A stretch of 64,000 nt of DNA from positions 248,001 through 312,000 of the forward strand of contig WACJ01000273.1 in NCBI GenBank assembly GCA_008973525.1. The letters are read 5' to 3'. Of this stretch, positions 36,386 through 47,361 are shown one piece after another. Under the pieces are notes generated by a model, which was not told the origin of the DNA, made no database searches, and saw nothing but the letters and a program-made list of their open reading frames with translations. Within the stretch, counting starts at the first letter, position 1; each line of letters starts with the position of its first letter. The DNA comes from Stenopsyche tienmushanensis. Taxonomy: Eukaryota; Arthropoda; Insecta; Trichoptera; Stenopsychidae. The translations under genes were made by a program, and so were the position numbers.

Positions 36386-37849
36386 TTTGACTGAACCAAT
36401 TGTGTTTTGTAAAATTATGGCATTTTAATCCTCATCAATAAATTCCGAACACTCATGTGGTACACCCCAAGAGAATGTTTTTAAATATAAAAATAATTGG
36501 TTTCTATATTCTCTTTTCAGCTCTTTCAGAACATCTTCATGTTCTTCGCTCCCATCAACTGGTTCGTGATTTCAGGAGCATCCTTACACACTTCACCTGT
36601 CAAACGCGTTATTGTGACAACATTTGGATGATGTTGTAAGAATACGCAAGGAGGGCTTAAGTGGAGAAGTAGACATCTTGGTCTTATAATCGAGTGAAGC
36701 ACGAACATAAAAACGTACAAATTACAATACAAACGTTATATCAACACTCGTCCAAATTCAACCCCGATCTATAAATATTCATTCGTTTTATTGCCGTCAT
36801 TTAAGGCTTTCAGTTTTTTATTCAAATCGTGAATAAAATATAGAACTAATTGAGCAGCGCCATTATCCAAGCGACAGTTGACAAACAACCGCCTTCACAC
36901 AATTCCAATGGGTCAATCGATGAATGCTTTTCTACGTCTAAAAAAATTGGCAAGCGGTCAAAACACATCAAAATATCGTCGGCTCCTCAGTAAGATCATA
37001 CTGGGACATGGAGAAGACCTCAAAAATCTTAAGAATAGACGGATGAATCGATTTCGAATAAAGACAAAGCGGAAAGAATTAGCATCCCAAATACATTAAA
37101 GGGCAAGGGTCGCCCATTATACAGTCTTGTATTCGTACATTCAACTGCGATATTCTAAGTTTTTGATATCTGCGTTGTTCTATTTGCGGACGCCAACAAT
37201 TTTGGCAACCATGGCGAACAAGTCGATAAACCTTTCTTGTAATGGCAGTAAAACTCTACTCGTAACAACCGAGAAGAATTTATTGAATAGGATTTCTTGG
37301 GAACATGGTGAATTCGAAACGACCTTTACCAACCCTCGCCGGGATATTCCCACGGAGGGAATGGCAAAATCAATTTTCTTGCGATAACAAATAAATCTAC
37401 TTTTTACATATCACGATCAAGGTTCCTGCGAGGACCTATATTACTAATGATGTGTTATAAATCAATACTCCGTTTAACTAATATTTATTACAGGAAACCA
37501 TTTCATTGGCAGTGGACTGTTTCAAGATCATAGCAAAATGCCGACACTTATACGCCTCGCCTTGAACTATCAAAAGTACTATAAAGTTACGGCGGAACTG
37601 GTTTTTGCATTTTTACGATCAAGCTTTAACGAGATCACGGCTATAGCGAGCATTACACTCGAGAATTGCACACGGTTTTTATTTTACTTTACATGAATCA
37701 ACACTGATTGACTCAGTCCGTTTTTATTATATATGCTAAGTTGTCTTATCCCATTTTTCTTCGTTATCGCTCAAACATTGAGCTGTTCTCAGCTCAGCTG
37801 GCTTATGCCGCTTTGGAATATTGATAATAGATCCGTTCATGGACGCAGA
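36386..37849. other. No gene recognised
   Basis: Position 36880-37390 holds two plus-strand frames of 73 and 86 codons with protein-like but unassignable sequence (..FETTFTNPRRDIPTEGMAKS..), possibly remains of a mobile element. Confidence 0.35.
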
Positions 37850-38360
37850 TCATGTTTTGTGGATACGTTCGGGCATAGAGTCCGATTGCGAGGCACTTAT
37901 TTGTCGTGTCAGCGGTTTGAAAAGTGGACCGGTTGGACACACAGATTTTGTGGCCAACACGTTCTCTTTTTTGCGGCATTTTCGGTGATAAATGCGTAGC
38001 AGGGACCTTCTATGATCTATACGATCCTCCCAGAGGCTAATTTACATAGGTGGCTTGCGCCAAATGAGGTCGCGAGCGAGACTAGACTTCCCCCGCCCAT
38101 AACACCTATATATTTATCTAGTTTTAATTTACAACGTGTATGTATATATCTTAGCTAGTTTTTAATTTTAAATTACAAAATCTAGCTTATTTCTCCCTCG
38201 CGCTTAGAGTGCATGTGGCTACTAGAAGATGAAGTGATGGACCCATGTTTCATCAATGGTTATGAATTGATACAAAAACCCAGCTTTATTGCTGTGAAAC
38301 ATTGCCAAAAACTCGATTGAAACATCATTACGACACTGTTATGTTTCATTGTGAACAATC
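37850..38360 (-). pseudogene. Family X repeat joined to a mariner remnant
   Basis: GTGGACCGGTTGGACACACA (37923) marks X in reverse. X extends to about 38214 with the AT-rich ATCTAGTTTTAATTTAC stretch. Position 38215-38360 matches the mariner mid-region seen in reverse at 22530-22700. The joint is the same as in the 22.3 kb copy. Confidence 0.6.
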
Positions 38361-38370
38361 GAAAGTCATC

Positions 38371-38600
38371 TGTAACGTAGGAGCGGGCTCTCAGGGCAGA
38401 GTCCCCGGGCGGTTCCCCGCTCACACGTGCTCGTCGGGATGGCCGCGCTTATGTAGCCGGACGGATTGATGAGGATAGACGGGCGTCGAACAGAAAGACT
38501 CTCTTCCCTAGATAACTTTTTATTCGACACGTGAGAAAGAGATCTGGCTGTGGGAAGGACGTCTTCCCGCAACCAAGGCTATCCGACGACTCCTCTACAT
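38371..38600 (-). repeat. LTR-like dispersed repeat (copy E, longest edge)
   Basis: Starts TGTAACGTAGGAGCGGGCTC and includes CCGGGCGGTTCCCCGCTCAC, then the common core GGACGTCTTCCCGCAACC and AAGGCTATCCGACGACTCCT. The TGTAACG edge is the LTR-type end used to interpret the family. Confidence 0.55.
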
Positions 38601-39640
38601 CATAATATTTATTCGAGTGATAATTAGATATATTAAGAGACAATTATAAAACACTTCAATATTTAGATTGATATAGTTTGAATTATACGACTAAAACATA
38701 GTTGTAAGATAAAGTCTAAGTATTCCAGTGGGTAGTTATCTAAAAAAAAAAAAAAAGATTTGTTTGATCATCGAAATCAATCGTCAAGGACTTTACAATG
38801 CTCGTTATAACCGAGATCAACTGTGATCTTCATCAATATGAATGTTATATTTTACAAAGACTAGACATTATCACGTCGTTAGATACATCGGTACGTGTAA
38901 TAAAAATAGAAGATAATGGATTAAGCGCTATTACTAAACCAAACAAATTTGCCTCCAATCGCGTTCGGTACGCACGTACACCAGAAACTTGATAATGATG
39001 ATGCGACTGGCATAATGGACTCTCTGTTTGAGTTTGCTCCCGGAAACTATCTACTTCTTTTTCGTTTTATCTGCCCTTCCCTTTTTTCTTATCGATAAAA
39101 AGCTGCGTATTAATCACGGTCTGATACGACAAATCGAGGATGCAAACATAAATATGGGATGAGTCGACAAAGTAGCATATTATGATTCTGTTTGGAAATC
39201 TAGATAAATTTTAATATTATGCAAAAAGCTAATTTATGAAGCATAATCCGGTACGTTGCTGAGTTTTTCCATCGTTAAAATCTCGTTATGGTTCACGGTC
39301 CTCTGGATTTGCGCTTTTAATGGTGCCCTTGTTCTCTGCGGTCAATACTCCTGTATGGTGGATCTTGTGTGTAAAAGAGTTGAAATCTGGATTCGATTCG
39401 ACTGTAATATGGAAGTGTCGATACGAGACAGAAGATCGGTTGCATCACATTTCGAAACAAGACGATTCTCATCCGAATGGCGAGCTGCGTGGGCGAAAAA
39501 TCTAGCAAGAATCGAAGAATCCAAAAGATATAACAGTACTTGTAGCCGGTAGGTAGACCACCGGAAGGTCAACCTGCGCAGGAAATAGACATGCATCAAT
39601 AATATAGTTAGATCACGTTTGATTTTTATAGAATATGCCT
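38601..39640. other. No certain gene
   Basis: AT-rich to 39250, then a mid-GC patch (39250-39770) where both strands have frames of 98-132 codons. Neither is recognisable. See the secreted-peptide-like remnant next to it. Confidence 0.35.
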
Positions 39641-39771
39641 TATGAATGACGTACCGTCCATATTTACAATCGACAGAAGTGCTTTTCGGAAATCCCGATG
39701 ATACTGCCGAAGACACGAGGCACGTCAACGCCACACCCAACGATTACCATTAAAATCAACAGTGTTTTCAT
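39641..39771 (-). pseudogene. Possible secreted small-protein exon with a frameshift
   Basis: The ATG at 39771-39769 (minus) opens MKTLLILMVIVGCG, a signal-peptide start. The continuation that would complete a signal peptide and cleavage site (VALTCLVSSAVSSGFPKS) lies one frame over, from about 39735. The exon ends at a good donor (GGACG|GTACGTC) and a good acceptor (TTTCCTGCGCAG) follows 79 bases later at about 39573. I do not recognise the family. It could be a dead gene, an unspliced variant or chance. Confidence 0.3.
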
Positions 39772-39937
39772 TTTCTTCACAGAAACTATCCAGGTCAGTA
39801 GATTACGTATAAAATGGACGTAAATTCACTCCGAGAATAAACAATGCCTTCATATTTCGCCTTAAAAACATCGAGTTTCACACGCAAATCTCCAGTGAAG
39901 GCAAAATGCTTCATAACTACATAATACTAGGGGTATC

Positions 39938-40200
39938 GAGAAGTATTCGCGTATTTTGATACTTTATGTTTGAGTTTCAGTTTTTGTCTGGACACAGTGA
40001 ACAAAACATCTTTATAGGTTATTTTTTATGTAGAGCTATTGTCAAACATTATTTTGTGCAACAAATTTTTATATTGTTAAGGGTTTCAAACCCGAAATTA
40101 AAAGTAGTCCACATCCGCATTGTATTCTGCTTTTTTGATTTGGGTTGGAATGCCACAAAGGCCAGTAAAACACTTAAAAATGTTTAGTTTCAGTTAGTTT
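39938..40200 (+). pseudogene. mariner N-terminal remnant
   Basis: The outer end GGGGTATCGAGAAGTATTCG (39929) resembles that at 7239. The frame at 40100-40185 reads VVHIRIVFCFFDLGWNATKA, matching the first helix-turn-helix of mariner transposase (family HIRxILLFEFxLGRxAxEA). It stops early. Confidence 0.6.
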
Positions 40201-41254
40201 CAGACATTTAAGAGGATGGGTGTTTTGGGGTAGGATGGGTACCGCACGCTTTCACCAAACACAACAAAAATGAGCGACGAAACACATGCCTTCCTACTGT
40301 TTAAAAATGTTAAAACGGCTTAGAAAACGAGATCCGAAAAACGTGCGTTCAACTTCTTTTGGGCAATTGTTTTCGTTTTTTTACCGACCATTGAGTTACA
40401 AAGCAACTAGTTCATTTCCACAGACTTCTCGGCTGCTTGAAGTGAAAAAAAAAACAAATTTAATCCCAATTCGGAAGATAAATTCATCATTGACCTGATG
40501 TCATCGACGGATCTTGCAAGAAAACCAACGACAAAGGTTGAAGTACATCCATTATCCTCGAACTGCATGAACTCGGCAAAAACAATCAATTGGACAAAAA
40601 CAATTCACCGCTAAATCAATGCGCAGAATAAAGAGCGATTCGGTCATATTTATGAACAATAACAACGTTAAAAAATATAAATAAATTAGAAGAGCTCGGA
40701 CGAATGACGAAGCAATCACACGGTTCCTATATGGACATGTGATATACGTTTCATGATTCTTCTGACATTGATGATACAAAACCATTCACTATGGACGAAG
40801 GTAATCATATTGCAGAGCATAATTATGTCAGATACACAGAGAGATTTCAATCTGTTTTCTATTGTGAATCAAAAATGCAAAGATGATATATCTGGATGAT
40901 CCAGATCAAATTTGAAATTTTGAAAAAAATTTGGAAGACGGTATATTGAAGGCATGATTTTAATTGCTTGATTCGAATACAAAAACAAACCCAAGTCGAT
41001 AAAAATCATCATTCAATCTTTCCAGTCCTATGTTTTTCCGTTGTCGAGTGTGAATTATTTATATTTAGCATACATTTTTTTCGTTTTAGCGCTACGGCAA
41101 ATTTTGCATGTTCTTACAAAAAACGTACCACTGCGTCAAGTACACAATTTCTGAATGTTGTTTAACGTCTATGTATCGCCACGTCGCACTTTTGGCAAAA
41201 ATTTCTCGGAAAGATACTAGCAGGTATGTTAGGCATTTCAAAAAGAGCTGTACA
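40201..41254. other. No gene recognised
   Basis: AT-rich with short frames only. Confidence 0.45.
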
Positions 41255-42170
41255 TTACATATTGCATAAGAATTTGGACATGAGAAAGCTGTGCGCATGA
41301 TGGGTGCCGCGTTTACTCACAATGTAACAAAAAAAGCGTCGTGATGATGTTTTAATCGAGTATTTGGCGAGTGACCACAAAGTCTGTGTGTCCAATCGGT
41401 CCGCTTTTCGGACCACCCGCGCTGTGAGGAATTAGGACGTCCTGTAATCCGGAACGGCCCAGCAACATTTCAGAAGAGAGGAAAAACCGATAAAGGTGAC
41501 GGCCAGCAGTAGGCGAGGACCACTTTATAGAGAAAATAACAGTTAAAACAGTCAAAGGGGGAGAATCGACTTCAAATAAAGCGAAAACAGTTCTATCTGC
41601 AGGCAAGGTCATGGCGTCAGGTTTTTGGCATGCGCATGGGATAATTTTTATGTATTATCTACAAAACGTAAAAACGGCTGCAATTGGCAAAAAATAAAGT
41701 GTTTCATCAAGATAATGCACCAGTTCATAGATAATTAAAGTTCGAATTGCTTCCTTATGCACCCTATTCATTAAATTTAGCACACAGCCCAAACAGATTT
41801 GCCAAAAAATGAAGAGATTGAGTCCAGCGGTTGATGATATTATTTTAAACAAATTACAATAGTCAATCCTCCTATAGTGTCCACTTTGTTTGCGGCGTAT
41901 TTTATGCAAGTAACGGGTAAAATACGTAAGGTTAATACCCTCTCGCGAGTGTTAGTCGGTTAGTGTTAGCACTTGTTGACAAACTAAATATGTACAAATT
42001 TTGTATGGATGCCTAATTTTTTATAGCGTTTTGCTTCTATAGAGTGGTCCCTATCTCGACGCTATAGAAGGGTTGATTGTATTGAAGCTATTGAACATCA
42101 CCGGGAAGTGTATCAAGCTGAAAGGAGACTATATTAAGAAATAAAGACTTTGTTTTTGTTTTCTTTGTTA
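41255..42170 (+). pseudogene. mariner remnant with family X and a Tigger-type MITE inside
   Basis: LDMRKLCA..WVPRLLTM at about 41273-41330 and VMASGFWHAHGI plus VFHQDNAPVHR-like residues at 41610-41735 are mariner. Family X (GTGTGTCCAATCGGTCCGC at 41386) separates them. The 3' part is cut at TA 41860 by a MITE and resumes at 42082 (TTGAAGCTATTGAACATCAC), matching 4929 in the other copy. Confidence 0.75.
41862..42079. mobile_element. pogo/Tigger-type MITE (218 bp) inserted in mariner
   Basis: Left end GTCAATCCTCCTATAG and right end CTATAGAAGGGTTGATTG form imperfect inverted repeats, flanked by TA on both sides (41860-41861, 42080-42081). Mariner sequence is continuous across the gap. Confidence 0.75.
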
Positions 42171-43189
42171 GGTTGGGTACTAATAGTTTTTTTTTACATT
42201 TTACAAGTATAGTTTTTTTTGTTGGTTATAAATCTTCAATTTATTTTTTTTCAATATTTACTCTAGAATTGATAAAAAAAACAAGAATTCACTATAGAGA
42301 TTCACTGTAATATTTTAATTATTTATTTAAAACCGAATGTAGTTGTAAATTTTGCATAAAGAGTAAATTTTCATGCTTCAGAATCAATGTTTTATTTAAT
42401 ATCTAAAATCGACCTTTTTAACAAATTATTAGGCCTCTAAACGTTTATCGAAATTATCAGCCAACATTACAAACAAAATATATGGCATCATAAAACGGTA
42501 CAAAGTCATAAAACAGTGAGGATTTAGTATAAATCTTATTGAGATCGCGTCTTCCTATCTGTTTCGGAAATCATTAGTTTATTTTAAAACGTTGACGACG
42601 CACGCTTATGAAACATGGCGAAATGACGCTAAAAAACCACTCGTATGAATGCACAAAACAACAACGCAGTATAAAATTGTTTATGACAAATTCAAATATC
42701 ATATTCTAAAACATTTGCATTCGAATCGATCGAAATTCAAATTCAAAATGGGAAATGTAACCCCGTTTAGATGTGGCGCGTTCGAATCGTATTTTGCAGC
42801 AGCGTTTGAATATTTAATCGCTTTGCCACAGTTTCCCGCCACGTGTTTTTGACAGATAAGGATCGTCGCATTCGACTATTGACAAACAACAAAGGAGTTA
42901 TTTTGCTGGGGTCGTTCAAATAAAATTAATTTCGGTCGATTTATTTCGTATAAACATTAGCAGTGTGCCGTTTGTAGATTTGAAAATAAAAAAACAACCG
43001 CAGCCGGAATAATAAATGTTGACGTTTGTAAATCAACGCAGACTGTGTTGCCATATATTTGTGAAATAAATGATTTCGCAGAGGTTTCGCATGAATTAAT
43101 TTGAACGTAAATAAAAGTCGATTTGACGTTTGTCCCTTTGGAGAGGGGGGGGATATGAATGAAAAATAGTTTACCTTTGTTTGTTGCGG
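42171..43189. other. No gene recognised
   Basis: AT-rich spacer with T runs. No coding structure seen. Confidence 0.45.
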
Positions 43190-43500
43190 GCGAATTTAAT
43201 TTTTGATGTTGGTCACCCTGCCGCGGGTGGAGATGCGAAAGCCATGGAGGAGAGACGCGGAGTGACGCAAACGCACACACAACGAGCGAAGGCTTCGGCG
43301 GCGCGCGCCCGACTGACGCGATTCGCAATCAGTTGGCGCACGCGCCTCGATCAATACTCATCCCCTTCCTGCGCCATCGAGACTCCGCAGGACGAAATCT
43401 TCCCCCGACCTGTTTTCCATGCGATGACCTCATTTCGGCTTCCGCTTTTTCCGATTGCGTCATTACGCGCCCATAGCCATTTCACCCCCCTGTATAACCA
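43190..43500. promoter_or_regulatory. CpG-rich patch, possible promoter or first exon
   Basis: Dense CpG (GGCGGCGCGCGCCCGACTGA at 43298) in an otherwise AT-rich region. Initiator-like TCAGT occurs on both strands around 43310-43335. It has no long convincing frame. A non-coding first exon or a CpG-rich regulatory element is the most I can say. Confidence 0.35.
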
Positions 43501-43844
43501 ACGTTTCATGTCGACAAACCTCAACCGAAAAAATAAATACATATACATATTGAAAAACTCTTGTATAAATTATTTAAAAAATGTGTAACAATTTAAAACA
43601 AGATAGTATATGGGCGTTTCTTAGTAAACTGAGCAATGCTTTGTCTCAGGCCAATATTATATGAAAATTGATTATATTAGGTTGATGCATAAATAATGTC
43701 GTATTTTTTTAAGAAAACAGAAGTTAATATTTTCAGAAAAACTTTATTATAACAATTACACAATTCCTATTATTGTTAATTGCAGAATGAGGGCGCGCAT
43801 TGAAGTAATGGAAGTCGACCCCTGCGAATATATAGAATACAATC

Positions 43845-44585
43845 CCGGGATCCCGGACAGTTTTAGTTGATCATGAATCCCGGGATTGGTAAACGCAATC
43901 CCGAAAAATTTGGGATTAAAATTTTTATCTAACAGAAGTCATACTGGACGCTTGGAAACAGTGGCGTAACTACTAATTGGTGAGCTTAGGCGACGCCTAG
44001 GGCCATTAACTGTCTAATCCAGCGCTTCTTAAACTTATGTAGTCCGCGGACCCTCTCTTGGAGCAAAATTTCTTTCGCGGACCCCCTCTTGAGCAAATTT
44101 TTTCTCGCGGACCCCCTTTTGAACAAATTTTTTTTGATGAACCTCATACCAACCCTTGTGACTTAATTTTTCAAACAAACAACCGTTTCCTGACCAAAAT
44201 AGAGCTTCTTATAATTTTTTCTGTAAATAATTTCACGAAAATATCTTATTTGACTACAGATAAATGTTATTTTATATCTTCGCGGACCCCCGGAAATGGC
44301 TTCGCGGACCCCCAGGGGTCCGCGGACCCCTGTTTAAAAACCGCTGGTCTAATCTATGTATACATATATGTTTTTCAACTTGTTATATTAACCTTTCCCT
44401 ACCGGTGATGTATTTACTACACCTCGACTCTAATAATGGGAATATCGATATAAAATATAATAGATAAGGGCTTCAGATTTTTTGTATTCTTCCGTAATGT
44501 AATTACGAATCACATCATAGTATTATAGTATATAAGTATTCATCTGCAGCGACGGAAATAAATAATTTGTCGGGAAATCGGGAAA
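43845..44585 (+). mobile_element. hAT-type element remnant (copy 4)
   Basis: Starts near AATCCCGGGATCCCGGACAG (43847) and ends near ATTTGTCGGGAAATCGGG (44565). It carries the shared GATGTATTTACTACACCTCG block. It is interrupted by a 327-bp element at 44020-44346. Confidence 0.75.
44020..44346. mobile_element. hAT-type nonautonomous element with 8-bp target duplication
   Basis: Starts CAGCGCTTCTTAAACTT and ends GTTTAAAAACCGCTG, an inverted pair of the hAT type. It is flanked by the exact 8-bp duplication GTCTAATC (44012-44019, 44347-44354). Inside, CGCGGACCCC-type units recur at 44045, 44075, 44105, 44281 and 44310. Confidence 0.9.
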
Positions 44586-44639
44586 AGTTTTAGTTCGAGA
44601 ATTTAATAATCAAATCCATGAGGTTACGCTCATTCTCAA

Positions 44640-45000
44640 ATGACCACTTGCGCTTTGAGCGCGGAGGAAAAATTAGCTAAATTTATTAAAAAAAAACTAG
44701 CTTAGATAGCAGCATAAATTAGTAAGATAGATAAATATATAGTTTTTTATAGTTGGGGAGGAAGTCTAGCCCCGTCGCAACCTTATTTGGTGCAAGCCAC
44801 CCATGTAAATTAGCCTCTGAGGGAGCTTGCATAATCGTACAGACCATATAAAATGCCGCAAAAAGCCTTCAAAGAGGACGGAGTGACCATAAGGTTTGTA
44901 TGTCCAATCGGTCCGTTTTTCAGATCGCTGATATGACGAATGAGTGCCTCGCGATCGACTGCCATATATAAACATGTCTACAGAACAATTACGAACTCTC
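44640..45000 (+). repeat. Family X repeat (copy 6)
   Basis: Contains GTATGTCCAATCGGTCCG (44901), AGCCACCCATGTAAATTAGC (44793) and GTGCCTCGCGATCGACTGCC (44945), each shared with copies near 3930 and, reversed, 37870. Here it is opposite in orientation to the surrounding mariner. Confidence 0.6.
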
Positions 45001-45309
45001 ATTACAAAACGAAGTTGTTCGAAGAAGATCGAAAATATCGTTGTCTTTATTTTATTGCGGGATTATTCCGACTGAGTCGGCTCAATTTTTAAGCGATAAC
45101 GAAGAAAAGAGGGATTAGATTACTTAGTTTATATTACAAAAACGGACAGAATCAATCATTATTGATTCATGTAAAGTAGAATGGTTAAATAAAATAAAAT
45201 CGTGTGCAACTCTCGACTGGGTCGGCATTCTGCGTTTTACGCCCCAAACCCAGTTGAGCCCGTAGCGGGCGCCTGCTTTGTCACCGCGTTATTACGGCCC
45301 TGCTTGGGA

Positions 45310-45663
45310 GTGGTTAATAGGTAATTTTCTAATTTGATTGTTATAGACAACCCATTTTTCATCCCCTGTTACTAGTCGATGTAAAAAATGTTTATGTTTT
45401 TGTTTAGCACACAAAGAAGCACATGTGGAAACTTAGGTCTAACAGGTATGCGGGTGACGGGATTTGTGCGGAACCCAAACCATTCCAATGCAAATCAGAT
45501 ACATCACCACCATAGATTGATTGATATCCATTTTGATTGCGATGTCCCTGGTATTTTGACGGGGATCAGCTTCAAGTATGGCTTTCAGTACATCAACATC
45601 GGTAGTTGAAGGGCGCTCTTTCTTCATCAGCTGTTGATAAATTCCCAGATCTGAATTTAGCAA
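45310..45663 (-). pseudogene. mariner transposase remnant
   Basis: The minus frame from 45663 reads IYQQLMKKERPSTTDVDVLK, then ILEADPRQNTRDIAIKMDIN, the N-terminal DNA-binding region. After a frame change it reads SLCAKQKHKHFLHRLVTGDE with KWVVYNN after it, holding the TGDE catalytic Asp. The rest is missing. It belongs to the element at 43680-46519. Confidence 0.85.
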
Positions 45664-45737
45664 ACATCATATATGTTTGGTTGCCACTGTTGCATTATGT
45701 CTGTAGCGTGGAGGCATAATTCAATAATTAAATATAG

Positions 45738-46363
45738 TGTACATGCGGCGAAATCCATGGGATTTCGCCGTTGCCAGTCCTTACGGTCAAGAAACACGGT
45801 CAAGAAACAAGAAGTACCGCAATAAGGGCTGGATCGACGCGCTCCATGTAGATAAGGACGCTGGCGTCGGTTACATAGATAAGAAAGGGTGGCCTGGCTT
45901 CAATTGCCAGGTATAAATGTGACGCTCTGTAGAAACATTACAGAGACGTCAGTTCAATCCTAGGCCTTGCCCGAGGAACATCTTTTCGGAGATTGTTCCG
46001 TAGAAGCCTCCATACATCGCCATTCTCGCTGCACTTCGTCTGGCTGAGAGTTCATCACACGCCATTGCCATCCACGACTGTGCGCTCCGCATTTTATATA
46101 AATAAATGCGTTGAGCTGACACACAGTCTTTAAATTCATCATCTCCATCTACGATCAGAACGAGCAGAACATCCCCATCCCTTAAAGAATCCTGACAAAT
46201 ATCCGTAGTTCACCGGCGCCGTCCTCGTGGTCCAGACGAACGTTACGAAACGCCTAATTTCGAGTGACCTTTGGATCCGGGCTCCGCGATCCGGATACGC
46301 AGCATCCGCTGCAGCTACGAAGGAACGCAGGGGTGCCCATAGTCAGCGGCCCCCTACGTTACA
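45738..46363. repeat. LTR-like segment, 626 bp
   Basis: Bounded by TGTACATGCGG and CTACGTTACA (TG..CA ends), with a GC-rich body and a single AT-rich centre TATATAAATAAA at about 46096. At 45750 CGGCGAAATCC and GGATTTCGCCG form a perfect 11-bp palindrome around ATG. The TGTAACGTAGG edge (reversed) is the same as copy E of the other LTR-like family. No target duplication was recognised. Confidence 0.5.
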
Positions 46364-46788
46364 TGTCCTTTATTAAATTTAAAAAGTATAACTCGATCGC
46401 TGACGATAGACTGAAAAAATGTTGGAATAAACTCTCCTTTATATAATTCAAAAGCAGGGATGTTAACACAGTTGGTTAAAAATAATATGAAAAAATACGA
46501 CGTTTCTTATGCATCAACCTAATCTATTACGTAGTTAACTTTAAAATATAATTACCTAATCTTCATGTGCTCAGCGTACCATTTAAATTAACTTTATTTT
46601 ATCAAAGACGCTTTCATAATGTTCAAAAACAATTCCTTGGGGTATCACCAAAGCGATATTGTTGCTTTGGATTGAGTTGATTAAAACAATAACTTTAGCG
46701 ATCAATCAAATCATTTGATTGTTTGAACAATATTACACGATTGCTAATTAGATTTGTTTATTATTTTATTAATATATGCTTATAAAAC

Positions 46789-47080
46789 TGTTACATTGAA
46801 GCGAAGGGCTCTCGGGGTGAAGTCAACGGGCGGCTCCCCGCTCCCACGCGGTCCGTTCTTCTTTCGGATCATGTGTAAACGAACAGATGGATGGGACTCT
46901 CTTCTCTGCTGAAAAAACTTTCTTCTCTAGGTAATTTTTTATTCAGCACGAGAGAGAGAGAGAGAGAGATCTGGCTGTGAGAAGGACGTCCTCCCGCAGC
47001 CAAGGCCAACCGACGACTCCTTTCGACTCCCGCCTCCTGCGCGTCACCACCCAACCAGCAACCATGCACGCACAAGAAGT
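46789..47080 (-). repeat. LTR-like dispersed repeat (copy F)
   Basis: Starts TGTTACATTG and has GGGCGGCTCCCCGCTCCCAC, a (GA)n run at 46943-46968 and GGACGTCCTCCCGCAGCC. It splits family Y copy 2: Y resumes at about 47085 (GGGTGATTTATTTTGA). Confidence 0.55.
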
Positions 47081-47361
47081 GATTTGGGTGATTTATTTTG
47101 ATAGTGTTATTACATTAACAAGATAGAATTTGAGCACAAATAGAATATGTATCTTGTATTTAATATTGCTACTAAAACCGTATTTTTAATTTAAATACAC
47201 AGTCCCCCGACATAGACAATAGTCCCCCAGCATCGATTTTTCAGGAAATGCTCAATATTTTCTAAAGCAATGATAGATAAATATATATTTCTTTAATAAA
47301 ATATGATCAATATTTGATAACTTTTTCAGGACGACTTTCCCAGTTTACTAAGAAACACCCA

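Larger units (their letters stand above)
43680..46519 (-). mobile_element. mariner element with both ends, inflated by insertions
   Basis: Left end GGTTGATGCATAAATAATG (43680), then TCGTATTTTTTT. The right end reads, reversed, GGTTGATGCATAAGAAACG, then TCGTATTTTTT (46519). TA flanks both sides (43678-43679, 46520-46521). TTAGGTTGATGCA-type ends are those of cecropia/mauritiana-like mariners. The transposase remnant at 45663-45310 is on the minus strand. Confidence 0.85.
43611..47361 (+). mobile_element. Family Y element, copy 2, full length with nested insertions
   Basis: Ends TGGGCGTTTCTTAGTAAACTG (43611) and, reversed, TGGGTGTTTCTTAGTAAACTG at 47361. The inner 16 bases are a perfect inverted pair (43616-43631, 47341-47356). 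Y sequence is broken by a mariner (43680-46519) and an LTR-like repeat (46789-47080). Without insertions Y is under 1 kb and non-coding, so it is a MITE-like element of unknown superfamily. Confidence 0.7.

Noticed and set aside
44058..44408. 116-codon frame with repeated RGPP units
   Set aside because: It lies wholly inside the 327-bp hAT nonautonomous element; the protein repeats only reflect the CGCGGACCCC units.
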